Of a DNA stretch of 64,000 bases, positions 41,305 to 53,039 are shown one piece after another; within the stretch, counting starts at the first letter, position 1, and each line of letters starts with the position of its first letter. The position numbers were made by a program, and so were the translations under genes. The notes under the pieces are model-generated. The model had not been told where the DNA came from and searched no databases. It was given only the letters and a program-made list of their open reading frames with translations. This DNA is from Bromus sterilis (Eukaryota > Streptophyta > Magnoliopsida > Poales > Poaceae), in assembly GCA_950022295.1 (NCBI GenBank), contig OX465597.1, forward strand, positions 183,022,516 to 183,086,515. The letters run 5' to 3'.

Positions 41305-42597
41305 TGTTGGGGCACAAGGTACGCTACGCTAGCGCTAAATCAAAATTTTCTACCGCGCACAACCAAGATCACTCCTACTGGAGATGAACTACGTGATTAG
41401 GGTTTACCACGAGACGCGCAGTCACGGCAGCGGAAGGAGAGTTGGCGATGCGCGTCGACGGCTGCTCCTCGAATCCCTCGAACGGAGTCCCGCGATCCGA
41501 TCCCGCGAATAGTTCGTCCAAGCGCCACGTACAAGGAGGAGCGCCGGGCGGCGGACTGCTAGGTCCGGCGGCTCGGTCTGGAGGTGGAGTGGCGGCTAGG
41601 GTTGTGTTCTATCCTGTACCCCTTTGGGGTTCGCCCTAGCCTTTATATAGGCGCCCGTGGAATGGCCTCAACCCTTGAGGCAATCCGGATCCTCCATCCA
41701 TAATCCATTCGGATCACATCCGAATGGGCTCCTTTCCCCTTAAGCGCGCGACCCTATAGGTTCACGCACACATGGACACGTCCCGAATCACATCCGGTTC
41801 GATAGTCGGTAGTGGTTCCTAGCAGAACGTGCTGACTCCCATATATGCGTAAAGTCATAAGACGAACCATTACAAAGTGTCATATGCAACATTCCTTTTG
41901 CCTCACGATATATGTTGTCAAGCTCAAGGCGAGTACTTGTCACCCTTGTGATAGCTTGACCTCTCTTGTCGAAACCGTGATACAGATTCCTGAACCGGGT
42001 TAACACTTAACCCATGTCGCATGGCCATGCTTTCTAAATCTTATCACTCGAGAGGGCCCAGAGAATATCTCTCCAAAGTGGAGGGGCAAATCCCATCTTG
42101 ATCAACCATGTCTCGGGGCATGTATCATGACTTACCCGCAAGCTACCTTTATAACTACCCAGTTACGGTGTAACGTTTGATAGTCCCTAAGTGAGTCATT
42201 CCTCATCCCGAGAACATGCGAGGACCTCAGGTCTAGGACATGGCATATACATTGTATTGAGACTAACAGATGACAATATCTCGCTGCGACTCAAAGTGGG
42301 TCTCTGTCGAACTCAGTGATCCCATCACTAAGTTCATACTATCGGTAGCATCTCCATGCTCATGACTTGTGAAACATAGTCATCAATCGAATCATATACT
42401 AGTGAAGGATATGTGTCCGCATAACCTTATCAACTAGGGACCATTAGAACAATCATCATAGAATATATAGTCTCACAAACAAGTCACATACTTATTGATA
42501 CATATCAGTGATGATGTTCAAGGACAATACAAATAACTCATGAATACATAAGGAGATAACATCATAACATGATTGACTCTAGGGCATATCTCCAACA
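41305..42597 (-). repeat. Copia 5' LTR (1,293 bp)
   Basis: Minus-strand start at 42597 and end at 41305. TATATAAA box at 41649-41642. Highly similar to the 3' LTR; most of the length difference is a short deletion near 41475-41530. Confidence 0.93.
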
Positions 42598-42602
42598 AGA
42601 TG

Positions 42603-43379
42603 GTCACCACTTGGATGGGATGCACCTTAAAATAGTGCCTGAGCTTCGAGGAAGGTATGAGCACCCCGAAAAGAATTTTTTGGACCTGGGGGTATCGACG
42701 TCTGGCGTCCCTTTGAGAGTCTAAATGGTGTTGATGAAGTAGACTGGCGTCAGGACCGTCCTCCAGGAAGGAACCTTGGCTCCGCGTGCTTTAGCTGCGA
42801 AAGATGACTCCGGTTGGTCGCTTGCTTCGGACGACGGACCATCAAGGGCTTCATATTGATCTCGCTCGACCACCAACGCTCCGTTTACCACTTGCGTTGT
42901 TGCAGCACTGTACATCAGTAAGGGTTCGCACGGGCGAGGTGCCACTAAGATTGGAAGTGACGCGAGATACTTCTTCAGATCTTGGAGGGAAGCTTCAACT
43001 TCTGGGGTCCACTCTATGGGACCATATTTATTCAGCAACTTGAAGAACATAAGTACCCTCTTGTCTAATCGGAGATAAATCTTCCGAGAGCCTTGATGCA
43101 ACCGTTCAACCTCTGAACATCCTTGACATACTTTGGGGCTTGCATTTGCTCGATCGCAAGGATCTTGTTGGGGTTGACTTCGATGCCTCGATGAAACACA
43201 CAAAAACGGAGGAGCTTGCCGAAAGGTACCCCAAAGACGCACTTTTACGGATTCAGTTTCACCTGGATCTTATTGAGGTTGCGGAAAGTTTCACGCAAAT
43301 CCTCAACGAGCGTGTCATCTTTTTTAGTCTTGATGAAATTGTCATCCAAGTATGCTTCAACATTGCGGTGCAGCTGCGG
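42603..43379 (-). pseudogene. Tat-like gypsy RT/RNase H fragment (right piece)
   Basis: On the minus strand, in shifting frames, it shows the RT YxDD region (NVEAYLDDNFIKTKKDDT near 43350), CVFGVPFGKL, RGIEVNPNKI, RLNGCIKALGRFIS, KLLNKYGPIEWTPEVEASLQ and the RNase H lead-in PLLMYSAATTQVVNGALVVE. Stops and frameshifts make it a relic. It runs into the left piece (34308-34625) once the copia element is removed, and is cut on the right at 43379 by the start of the next element. Confidence 0.75.
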
Positions 43380-44071
43380 TGATGAGGACATCCCTACTGA
43401 TTCCTTATACCCAACTCTTCATGATGAACAAGCTAATCAAATCAGACTTGGACCTATAACAACAGGTGACTTGCTCTTAAAAGAACTTTATGTTTTTCTT
43501 AATGAGAATTATATACTGCCTAAGTCTTTGTGTGTATGCATGATCAGGTACCATAGCAAAGACAAGGTTTAGGAAGGAGAAGACGAGGTTCCGAAAGGGG
43601 AAGACATAGTTCCAGGAACCGGACGTCCGGACCAAGTTGGACGTCCGACGCTGTTGGCATGGACACGAGAAGACTCGACATCAGCACAAAAGATTTATTA
43701 AAAGTGCAAAGAGATACACAAGAGCTAGAGAGGAAATATCAAAGTCGTGACCTTTTGAGAGGCCTGACTTATTTTGGTCTCCATTGTGTGAGTTTTTCCT
43801 TGGGTTTGTATCACACGATCAACACTAGGACTTGGCTTCGTTGTAGTTAGGGTACCATATCTATTGCTCCACCATATATATCCTGCTTTGTCGTGTGATC
43901 AGTCTTTTACTCGAGTATTCACTTTCACATCCGTGCACTAGTCCTCCATCCGAACGGGTACACATCACTATTCACTTTGGAACGGTAAGATTCACCCATT
44001 CTTTTCAGTTTTGAGTGAGTTGTGAGTGTTCCACCAAAAAGATTTTGATTTAGTGCAATAACCTACTAATC
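43380..44071 (+). repeat. Start of element 7: CRM/Reina-like gypsy 5' LTR and leader
   Basis: TGATGAGGACATCCC at 43380 resembles the TGATGAAGACATCC start of CRM-type centromeric retrotransposons of cereals (from memory). A TATATAT box is at 43874-43880. GGACGTCC palindromes occur near 43621-43646. The LTR end and primer site are not clear, perhaps near 44000. The bases before the start, TGCGG (43375-43379), would be the TSD; the other copy would be outside the window. Confidence 0.5.
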
Positions 44072-45139
44072 ATGTCTCAAAGTGGTTTTGATGTGATACA
44101 GAAACATGATAAGGATGCTCCGGTTACATGGGAGGCCTTAAAGGTCTTCGTGATAATTTGATGGAGATGATCACTAAATCCACTGACAATGTTGATACTA
44201 ATATGCAAGCAGTCCAAATGAAAGTGGATGCCACGGACGCCAATGTCACCACTATGAAAACACAACTCAATGCTCTCCAAGCAAGCATACAGTAGTTGAC
44301 AACGTCACTTAATGGGCTGCAAGCTACTATTGACCAACGTCAACCTGAAGGCCATGAATATGATGGTATTGTCCGTGGTGATAATGACAACCTGAGGGGC
44401 AATCATGGCGTGGTGTTCAAGGGTAGTTTCGCCAACCTCCACTTGGTTTTGGTGCGCGGTGCATACCCTTACAGGAATAAGATGTGAGCAAGCCAGAGTT
44501 TACAATGCCCAAATTTTAAGGCTCCACGGATGTGGAAGAGTACCTCACATGGGAGCTTAAGATGGAGAAATTATGGTGTTTGCATGATTACACTGAGGAT
44601 AAGAAGGTCAAGATTGCTTCCTCAGAATTTGACGGTTATGGCTTGCATTGGTGGGGGAGCATTTTGACCGAGACACAAGAAACCAATTGGCAACCAATTC
44701 GTACATGGCGCGACATGAAAGCGACCATGAAAGCTCGGTTTGTTCCCACTAATTACTTACATACAGTTTTTGATAAATTGCTACAATTGAGGGAAGGTAC
44801 TATGACAGTTGATGCATACTATATGGAGATGGAGATGCTGTTACAACATGCAAAAGTTCGAGAAGAAGTTGAGATGACTATGCAAGGTTCTCTCTATGGG
44901 ATAAAATTTACCATCAAGAGTATTGTGCAACATCACCAATAATATAATATGTATGACCTATTTAATCCTGTAAGGGAGCCTGAATCCCAGCTTGCAGAAG
45001 AGGCACAACTGAAGTCAAGATAATCACCATCTAGCAGGTTTTCTCCATGGACACAATCTGCCGCGCCTATGGAGAGCCCAGATGATTCCAACCGTCCCTC
45101 TTCTTCATACTCCAAACCAGCCTCCCATGTTTCTATGGC
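44072..45139 (+). pseudogene. Element 7 gag, degraded, part 1
   Basis: ATG 44072 (MSQSGFDVIQKHDKD) follows the leader. After several frame breaks the gag core is clear at 44535-44940 (YLTWELKMEKLWCL, EFDGYGLHWWGSIL, TWRDMKATMKARFVPTNYLH, LQLREGTMTVDAYYMEMEML), matching chromovirus gags of the Reina/CRM kind. Stops include TAA 44940-44942 and TAA 45021-45023. The frame runs into ATGGC at 45135-45139, where element 5 inserted. Confidence 0.65.
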
Positions 45140-45496
45140 TGTAACAACCCACATATTCACTAAAATTAAAATTTATTTTTTCTGCGTGAATTGGTTGATT
45201 GTCTGATTTGTTTGCGGTGTTTGCGTCCCCGATATATCGTTCGGTGATTATTTTTCTAGCCAACGGAACGAAAACCCCGTTTAATAAGTAAATTGGATAT
45301 TTTTCTAGCATGCCGGAAAGTGTTCTCGGAGTGGTTCCAGCGCGAGGTGAACGCTGCCGGCTCGATGCTCTGATCGCGTAGTTCGAAGTTTTACCCGAAT
45401 CGGAGGTCCTGCGGACCCCCGGCGGTCAGAAACGTAAACATCGCGCGCGCGAGAGAGAAACCGGGGATGTTTTTGCAAACTGCCAGCCACCTGGGC

Positions 45497-45504
45497 TATA
45501 TAAA
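45497..45504 (+). promoter_or_regulatory. Putative TATA box, element 5 LTR
   Basis: TATATAAA, with the identical box at 49860-49867 in the 3' LTR. It is a near-perfect plant TATA box in a GC-rich promoter-like setting. Confidence 0.65.
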
Positions 45505-47087
45505 GACCACCACTCTCCCACCCCTTTCTAGGGTTTCCCCTAGCAAAAATTGCAGCCACCCCCCTAATCCCCCTCAAATCTGCTCCACAACCCTTCCCCA
45601 ATCCGAAACACTAGCTCCTGGGTGCACCAGAGCCATCGGATTTCAAATCGGAGGGCTACGGGCATGCCACGTCACCCTCTCCACCCCCAGCCAGCCTGCA
45701 CCAGCCCGAGGCGGCCTCCACGCCCGAGCCACCCGTGGCCGCGCCGGCCACCACCTACGGCAAGCCGCCGCCCCTCGTCGCGACCCCGCGTCCCGGTGAG
45801 CTGCGACGCCTCCTCTGCGCCCACCTTCTCTTCTTCCCTCTCTGCTCCCCATCCTCACGCCCTTCTCATCCAGGAACAAGACCCCAGCTGCCATGGACAT
45901 GGATCCGAGGAGCTCGAAGCTCGCTCTGGCCACCACGGCGACCTACGCCCGCTCCTGACCATCGCCGGATCCGGCACCCCAGCCTCCTCCGCGCCTCTGC
46001 GTCCCCTTCTTGCCCGAGTCCGACCACCCCTCATCGAAGCAGCCGCCGCCAAGCCCCGTCCAGATCGGGACGAGGACGAGGGCGAGCGCCCCGCTCGGTC
46101 TGCTACTTGGGCCCTGCGCGGTCCACCTCGCCAACGGCCCAACCGCGCGCCCCCGCCTTAGCTCCGTCCACCCCGCCTCCATGGGCTCGGCCCACTAGTG
46201 AGACGCTCCCTTTTTTTCTTTTTAATTTCTTTTTTTGTTGGGCCGGCCCATGGCAATTTAATGCTCTTGTGCGCTATTTAGTTATTCAGCGCTCACCCCG
46301 GTTAGGCCCAACAGGAGCAGATTTAGCCCAGTAAACGTTTAGCTATTTTTGTCCATTAATAAATAAAATAAAACATATGATTTTTGCAACGGCGATAACT
46401 TTTTAACGGCAGCTCGAATCGCGACGCGTTAAACATGAAACTTGCTTAGTTTTTTGTTTAGATTAAGAAAATGTGCTCTTTTGCCATGTTTGACTTTGTT
46501 TACCTGTTGTTTTACTGCTAATTACAACCTTGCCATTGTAAAATGTAATAGGCCATAACTTTTTAACCGTTGCTCCGATTAAAATGTTTCTTACATGTAA
46601 CTTGACTAGAATTTCGTGTAAATTGTGTTTATGCTGCTCTTTCTTGCTAATAAAAATTCTAAAATATGCCTTAGGTCAAAACTGTACCAAATGTTAAAAT
46701 TTTCGCGGGGTAACTGGTGATATCCCATGTTTAGGAATTTACCCTGCTTAACTTGACTAGCATAGATAGTTTACTCTTGCTTCACCTCTTGCCATGATTG
46801 CATGATATGCCATGCTTGAGTGAGATTCCATGTTAACAACCTTTTCTCATGTTGTGTAGCTAAATAACTTGAACCCATTCTAAATGTGCGGTATCGTCGT
46901 GTGTGACGAGTACTTCACTTAAACTGTTAGTAACCGCTCTCGACGATAGATGCGATACCGTATTGTGTTGTCTCGTGTTGTCTTCTTGTTGATGCTTGCT
47001 CGTGATTGCTTCGTAGTAATAGATGCATACCCATTGATTGTCTTTCCAGTGTTTACTTCCTGTGTGCTCCCGCGGTTACTCTACTAG

Positions 47088-47138
47088 ACGGTGCGAGCTC
47101 GCGATCGCCTACACCTTCGGAACCCGACTTATCAACAG
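47088..47138 (+). other. Possible exon X homologue in the element 5 5' LTR (51 bp)
   Basis: Open in phase 1 between CTACTAG| and CAACAG|GCAAGG, encoding a Ser/Pro-rich peptide (GASSRSPTPSEPDLST). It shares the GC donor with the element 2 family. The Y-like segment after CACTACAG| (48368 on) has EYF in a different phase, so joining as in element 2 would stop after three codons. The 3' LTR has lost the start of this segment by deletion. Confidence 0.3.
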
Positions 47139-48789
47139 GCAAGGACTATACATTACTTATGATCCATTCTATTATAACCAGCGGTTTGCATGCTAGTCTA
47201 GGTTAGGTTTGATGTTTGATACTACCACATGTTACAACCTCTTTTAAACCGATACAACCATGTCCCCTCCCAGCAAACCATGTACTGCTATGCTACTTTT
47301 GCTCATTGCTCAGCCCCTTCTTAGTATGCATGCTTAGGATGCTACGATGTTAACCTGTTACTCCTTGGTTTGGGCTATCACATTATTATATTGTTGTGGA
47401 TGATATGATTATTATAATGTTGACTATATTCAACGATGGATGGAAGTCTAGGCTATCCCGCCCCGACGCTTTGTTCCATTCGAGTCAACTAGGAGCCGAG
47501 TTCCGGGTATTGGTTTTAAGACTGAGCCTGCCTATACGCGTGTGGGATTTTATGGGTTCCCCTTTTCTTACCTACCTAGCTTCAAACATTTCTAGTGGTG
47601 GCCCAAGCGGATTTACCATTTGAAAACCATGCATATATGTTTGTCGGGTCGCTCCTAGCAGATATCCTTTAAAATAACTTGGGTCAGCAGAGACGTGGTT
47701 TCTCTTGTTGGTCCATCCCAGGGAGCTACAGGGCTGCCCACATGGTTTGGGTAGCTTACCCGACCTCGTCCAGACGGTAGAGGCCAATTCGAGAGCGCGA
47801 CCGACTTTTGAGTTGGATGTCGACTCACCGGGGGCCACCCGGATTTATTCGTTGTTAGCTAGAGGGACCTGTCGTTTTGGATCTCTCGGAACTAAATCAT
47901 AAAATGGTTGCGTGTGATGGGTAGCAACTGAGAGAGATGGGCGTGCGTGCGGAGCCTTGTGATGGGAGTTGGTACACCCCTGCAGGGTTAAATCTTTTCG
48001 AGAATCTGTGTCCACGGTTATGGACGACTTGAGACCTACACCTTGTTCATAGACAACAACAACTGAGATAATCTTAATAACTTGATCAATGTGTGTGTGC
48101 CTTGACTACTTCTTCTTCGTCGAGATGCGAAGAGGAGGACAAGGATAGGATACGTGTTATATTTGCGTAAGTAGCTGATAGCAAGACTTGTTGGAGGCGA
48201 TTCCTCATCGAATGCTTGGCTTCTTATCTTACTCTCTAGATCGTTAGCCACTTCATAAATGCTAGTGTGGCAGCAACCTCACCACTTACCCCATCCTTAC
48301 TGTGAACTACTAGTTATCCTAGAACGACGAGTGATGAAGTCCTTGCTGGGTCAGTTGACCACTACAGTTGGATGCTGAGTACTTCTGTACTCATGATACT
48401 ACCCAAAACTCTTTTCAGGGTTCTTGATCGACAAAAGGTATGGTGATCGACGTTTCCCGTGGAGACTCGACGACGACTAGTTAGGCGGATCCCGGCGGAG
48501 GGTTTGGACCCGTGTGCTTATGCGAGCGATGTCTTTTCTCTTTGATGCTAGGCATTTGATTGTAGTCTGTACTTAGACATGTATCTTCCTCTGATGTAAT
48601 GTATTTAAGGCAATTGTATGCCGATTGTATGAGATGTTGTATCCATGTAGTTGTAAAGTTGTGATATCATGTTGGAAATCCGGGGCATACGACAGTGTCA
48701 TATGTCGCAGTGGGACCGATATGTGCTTCGTCCCTGGATCTGGATGGAAACATCTAGATCTAGAACAGTACCGCATATAGGGCCTTACA

Positions 48790-49394
48790 ACTTGGTATTA
48801 GAGCTTTACCGACCGTAGGATACCTTTCTGGCCGAAGTCGAGTCTAGACAAAAACTATTTTTTAGTTACTAAGATATTTATCTGAGAGTAGGATTCTTTG
48901 TCCGCCTTACCCATGATCTAGTCAGGACAAGTGTCGTAAGTGTTTTTAACTATCGTCTTATGCCCTTCAAACTTTAGGATCTTGAGTGTGTTGAGTTTCG
49001 GAATAGTAACAATGCCTTGCTTGCACCATATTGTCTCGATTCTGATCTCAGGGTTGGGAAATCCTGTAGTAACTTTAGTTCTTCCGACTATGGGTAAACA
49101 TCTTGGTCGTTTGTTGAATTCAGTCCTCTTGCCTAGTATCCTCATGATTTCAGGGAGAATATTTCCCTTGATCGTCGCTTTCAACTATCATTCTTCCTCT
49201 TGACACCTGATGGTTTCGTTTTCCGTCGTTGTCGTCCTCTCTGCGGAAAGTTTCTCGATGGAAGTTCGTCGTTCGACATGGAGCAGAGTCACTTGTTGCT
49301 GGTGTTGAAGATTGTCGTCTCTCTTTTCTCTCCCCTCCTCCCCCCCCGATCGTCCAGTATCTTGGGACGAGTTCCCTCGTTGGTGGTGTTGTAT
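48790..49394 (+). other. Element 5 interior: primer site, leader, polypurine tract
   Basis: TTGGTATTAGAGC (48792-48804) is the primer site, with the same C-to-T change as in element 2. Similarity to the element 2 leader continues (CTGGCCGAAG, GAGTCTAGA, TTTTAGTTACTAAG). The rest has no coding potential that I can support. ATCTTGGGACGAGTTCC then TTGGTGGTGTTGTA precedes the 3' LTR. Confidence 0.75.
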
Positions 49395-52300
49395 TGTAAC
49401 AGCCCAGATTTTCACTAAAATTAAAAATTTTGTTTTCTGCGTGAATTGGTTGATTGTCTGATTTATTTGCGGTGTTTGCTTCCCCGATTTATCGATCGGT
49501 GATTATTTTCCCCCTCTTATCTCGTATCGGACGGATACCGACCCTTGCCACCCTGACACTCGACCTTGCGTTACCGGGTTTCACCCGATCGCCGTCGCAA
49601 AACCAGCACAAGACCAGCCGTAGCCAATGGAACGAAAACCCCGTTTAATAAGTAAACGGGATATTTTCTAGCACGCAGGAAAGTGTTCTCGGAGCGGTTC
49701 CAGTGTGAGGTGAACGCCGCCGGCTCGACGTGTTGATCGCGCAGTTCAAAGTTTTACCCGAATCGGAGGACCTGCGGACCCCCGGAGATCAGAAATGTAA
49801 ACACCGCGCGCGCGAGAGAGAAACCGGGGATGTTTTTGCAAACTGCCAGCCACCTGGGCTATATAAAGACCACCACTCTCCCACACCTTTCTAGGGTTTT
49901 CCCTAGCAAAAATTTCAGCCACCCCCTAATACCCCTCAGATCTGCTCCACAACCCTTCCCCAATCCGAAACCCTAGATCCTGGGTGTACCACAACCATCG
50001 GATCTGAAATCAGAGGGCTACGGGCACGCCACGTCACCCTCTCCACCCCCAGCCAGCCCGCACCAGCCCGAGGTGGCCTCCACACCCGAGCCACCCATGG
50101 TCGCGCCGGCCACCACCTCCGGCGAGCCGCCTCCTCTCGTCGCGACCCCGCGTCCCGGTGAGCTGCGGCGCCTCATCTGCGCCCGCCTTCCCTACTTCCC
50201 TCTCTGCTCCCCATCCTCACGCCCTTCTCATCCAGGAACAAGACCCCAGCCGCCATGGACTTGGAGCCGAGGAGCTCAAAGCTCGCTTTGGCCACCACGG
50301 CGACCTGCACCCGCTCCTGACCGTCGCTGGATCGGAACCCCGGCCTCCTCCGCGCCTTTGCGTCCCCTTCCTGCCCGAGTCTGACCACCCATCACCGGAG
50401 CAGCCGTCGGCTACAAGCCCGTCGCTGCCATGTCCCGGCCCAATCGCGCGCCCCTGGCCCAGCTTCGCCCACCCCGCCTCCATGGGCTCGGCCCACTGGT
50501 CAGGCGCCCCTTTTTTCTTTTTAATTTCTTTTTTAGTTATTCAGCGCTCACCCCGGTTAGGCCCAACGGTAGAAGATTCGGCCCAGTAAGCGTTTAGCTA
50601 ATTTTGTCCATTAATAAATAAAATAAAACATAGGATTTTTGCAACGACGATAACTTTTTAACGGTAGCTCGGATCGCGACGCGTTAAACATGAAACTTGC
50701 TTAGTTTTTTGTTTAGATTATTAAAATGTGCTCTTTTTCCATGTTTGACTTTGTTTACCTATTGTTTTACTGATAATTACAACCTTGCCACCATAAAATG
50801 TAATAGGTCGTAACTTTTTAACCGTTGCTCCGGTTAACTTACATGTAACTTGACTGGAATTTCGTGTAGATTGTGTTTATGCTGGTCTTGCTCGCTAATA
50901 AAAATTCTAAAATATGCCTTAGGTCAAAAAAGTACCGAATGTTATAATTTTTGCGGGGTAACTAGTGATATCCTATGTTTACGAATTTACCCCACTTAAC
51001 TTGACTAGAATAGATAGTTTATTCTTGCTTCACCTCTTGCCATGATTGCGTGATATGCCATGCTTGAGTGAGATGCCATGTTAACAACCTTTGCTCATGT
51101 TGCGTAGCTAAATAACTTGAACCCATGCTAAATGTGCGGTATCGTCGTGTGTGACGAGCACTTCACTTAATCTGTTAGTAACCGCTCTCGACGATAGATG
51201 TGATACCGTAAAGCGTTGTCTCGTGTTGTCTTCTTGTTGATGCTTGCTCGTGATTGCTTCGTAGTAATAGATGCATCTCCATTGATTGTCTTTCCTGTAC
51301 TTCGGAAACGGACTTATCAACAGGCAAGGACTATACATTACTTATGATCCATTGTATTATAACCGGTGGTTTGCATGCTAGTCTAGGTTAGGTTTGATGT
51401 TTGATCCTACCACATGTTACCACCACTCTTAAACCAATACAGCAATGTCCCCTCCCAGCAAACCATTTACTGCTATGTTACTATTGCTCATTGCTCAGCC
51501 ACTCCTTAGTATGCATGCTTAGGATGCTACGATGTTACCCTGTTACTCCTTGGTTTGGGCTATCACATTATTATATTGTTGTGGATGATATGATTATTAT
51601 AATGTTGACTATATTCAACGAAGGATGGAAGGTCTAGGCTATCCCGCCCCGACCGTTTGTTCCATTCGAGTCACCTAGGATCTGAGTTCTGGGTATTGGT
51701 TTTAAGACTGAGCGTGCCTAACCGCGTGTGGGATTTTATGGGGTCCCCATTTCTTACCTACCTAGCTTCAAACATTTCTAGTGGTGGACCAAGCTGATTT
51801 ACCATTTGAAAACCATGCATATATGTCTGTCGGGTCGCTCCTAGCAGACATCCTTTAAAATAACATGGGCCAGCAGAGACATGGTTTCTCTTGTTGGTCC
51901 ACCCCAGGGAGCTAGGGGGCTGCCCACATGGTTTGGGTAGCTAACCCGACCTCGTCTAGACGGTAGAGGCCAATTCGAGAGCGCGGCCGGCTTTTTGGTT
52001 GGATGTCGACTCACCGGGGGCCACCCGGATTTGTTTGTTCTTAGCTAGAAGGACTTGTCGTTTCGGATCTCTCGAAACTAAATCATAAAATGGTTGCCTG
52101 TGATGGGTAGCAACTGAGAGAGATGGGTGTGCGTGCGGAGCCTTGTAATGGATAGTTGGTACACCCCTGCAGGGTTAAATATTTTCGAGAAGCCATGTCC
52201 ACGGTTATGGACGACTTGAGACCTACTCCTTGTTCATAGAGAACAACAACTGAGATAATCTTAATAACTTGATCAATGTGTGTGTGCCTTGACTGCTTCT

Positions 52301-52951
52301 TCTTCGTCGGATAGGTGTTAGGTTTGCCTAAGTAGCTGATAGCAAGACTTGTTGGAGGCGATTCCTCATCGAATGCTTGGCTTTTTATCTTACTCTCTAG
52401 ATCGTCAGCCACTTCATAAATGCTAGTGCGGCAGCAACCTCACCACTTACCCCATCCTTACCGTGAGCTACTAGTTATCCTAGAATGACGAGTGATGAAG
52501 TCCTTGCTTGGTCAATTGACCACTACAGTTGGATGCTGAGTACTTCTGTACTCATGATACTACCCCCAAACTCTTTTCAGGGTTCTTGATCGACAACAGG
52601 TATGGTGATCGACGTTTCACGTGGAGACTCGATGACGACTAGTTAGGTGGATCCCGACGGAGGGACTGGACCCGTGTGGTTATGGGAGCGATGTCTTTTC
52701 TCTTTGCCGCTAGGCATTTGATTGTAGTCTATACCCAGACATGTATCTTCCGCTGATGTAATGTATTTAAGGCAATTGTATGCCGATTGTATGAGATGTT
52801 GTATCCATGTAGTTATAATGTCGTGCTATCATGTTGGAAATCCGGGGCATATGACAGTGTCATATGTCGCGGTGGGATTGATATGTGCTTCGTCCCTGGA
52901 TCTGGATGGAAACATCTAGATCTGGAACAGTACCGCATATCGGGCCTTACA
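49395..52951 (+). repeat. Element 5 3' LTR (3,557 bp)
   Basis: TGTAACAGCCC to GGGCCTTACA, then TSD ATGGC. It carries TATATAAA at 49860-49867 and several indels relative to the 5' LTR, indicating an older insertion than element 2 or the copia element. Confidence 0.92.
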
Positions 52952-53039
52952 ATGGCCAAGAAGCCAGCTGCTCCTGCCACTAGTGCAGGCTCCAATATGT
53001 CCACAACTCGCAATCGAGAGATGACTTGTCATGCTAGTG
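52952..53039 (+). pseudogene. Element 7 gag, degraded, part 2
   Basis: Continues the gag of 44072-45139 in frame after the ATGGC duplication (MAKKPAAPATSAGS, then TTRNREMTCHA). The last residues look like the start of a zinc knuckle. It is cut at 53039 by element 6. Confidence 0.6.

Larger units (their letters stand above)
34626..42597 (-). mobile_element. Angela/BARE-like Ty1/copia element, complete, minus strand
   Basis: An 8.0-kb element. On the minus strand the LTRs begin TGTTGGAGATATGCCCTAGAG and end TGTGCCCCAACA (41305-42597 is the 5' LTR, 34626-35970 the 3' LTR). The start matches the usual Angela/BARE LTR start. Flanks are AGCTG (34621-34625) and AGATG (42598-42602), a 5-bp TSD with one mismatch. 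The interior has a Met-type primer site, one gag-pol frame with four amber codons, and the polypurine tract AAGTGGGAGAC. It splits a Tat-like relic in the same orientation. Confidence 0.93.
45140..48789 (+). repeat. Element 5 5' LTR (3,650 bp)
   Basis: TATATAAA at 45497-45504 is followed by GGGTTTCCCCTAGC about 25-45 bp downstream, then a GC-rich region with a good donor CCCG|GTGAGC at 45796-45797. A possible exon X (47088-47138) is present. Compared with the 3' LTR it lacks about 110 bp near 45260 and keeps about 75 bp near 47060-47120 that the 3' LTR has lost. Confidence 0.92.
45140..52951 (+). mobile_element. Element 5: large-LTR element with a 605-bp interior (non-autonomous)
   Basis: LTRs 45140-48789 and 49395-52951 begin TGTAACAACCC or TGTAACAGCCC and end GGGCCTTACA. 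The TSD ATGGC (45135-45139, 52952-52956) is perfect. Only 605 bp lies between the LTRs: a Met-type primer site, a leader and a polypurine-tract region. There is no gag or pol, so it must be moved by enzymes of a related chromovirus, or it has lost its genes. The leader and the GGGACGAG segment before the 3' LTR resemble element 2. Confidence 0.93.

Noticed and set aside
45735..46334. Long GC-rich frames that look like a host gene near 45620-46334 and 50073-50589
   Set aside because: They lie in corresponding parts of the two LTRs of element 5 and differ by frame-changing indels between the LTRs; Pro/Ser/Arg-rich translation reflects base composition.
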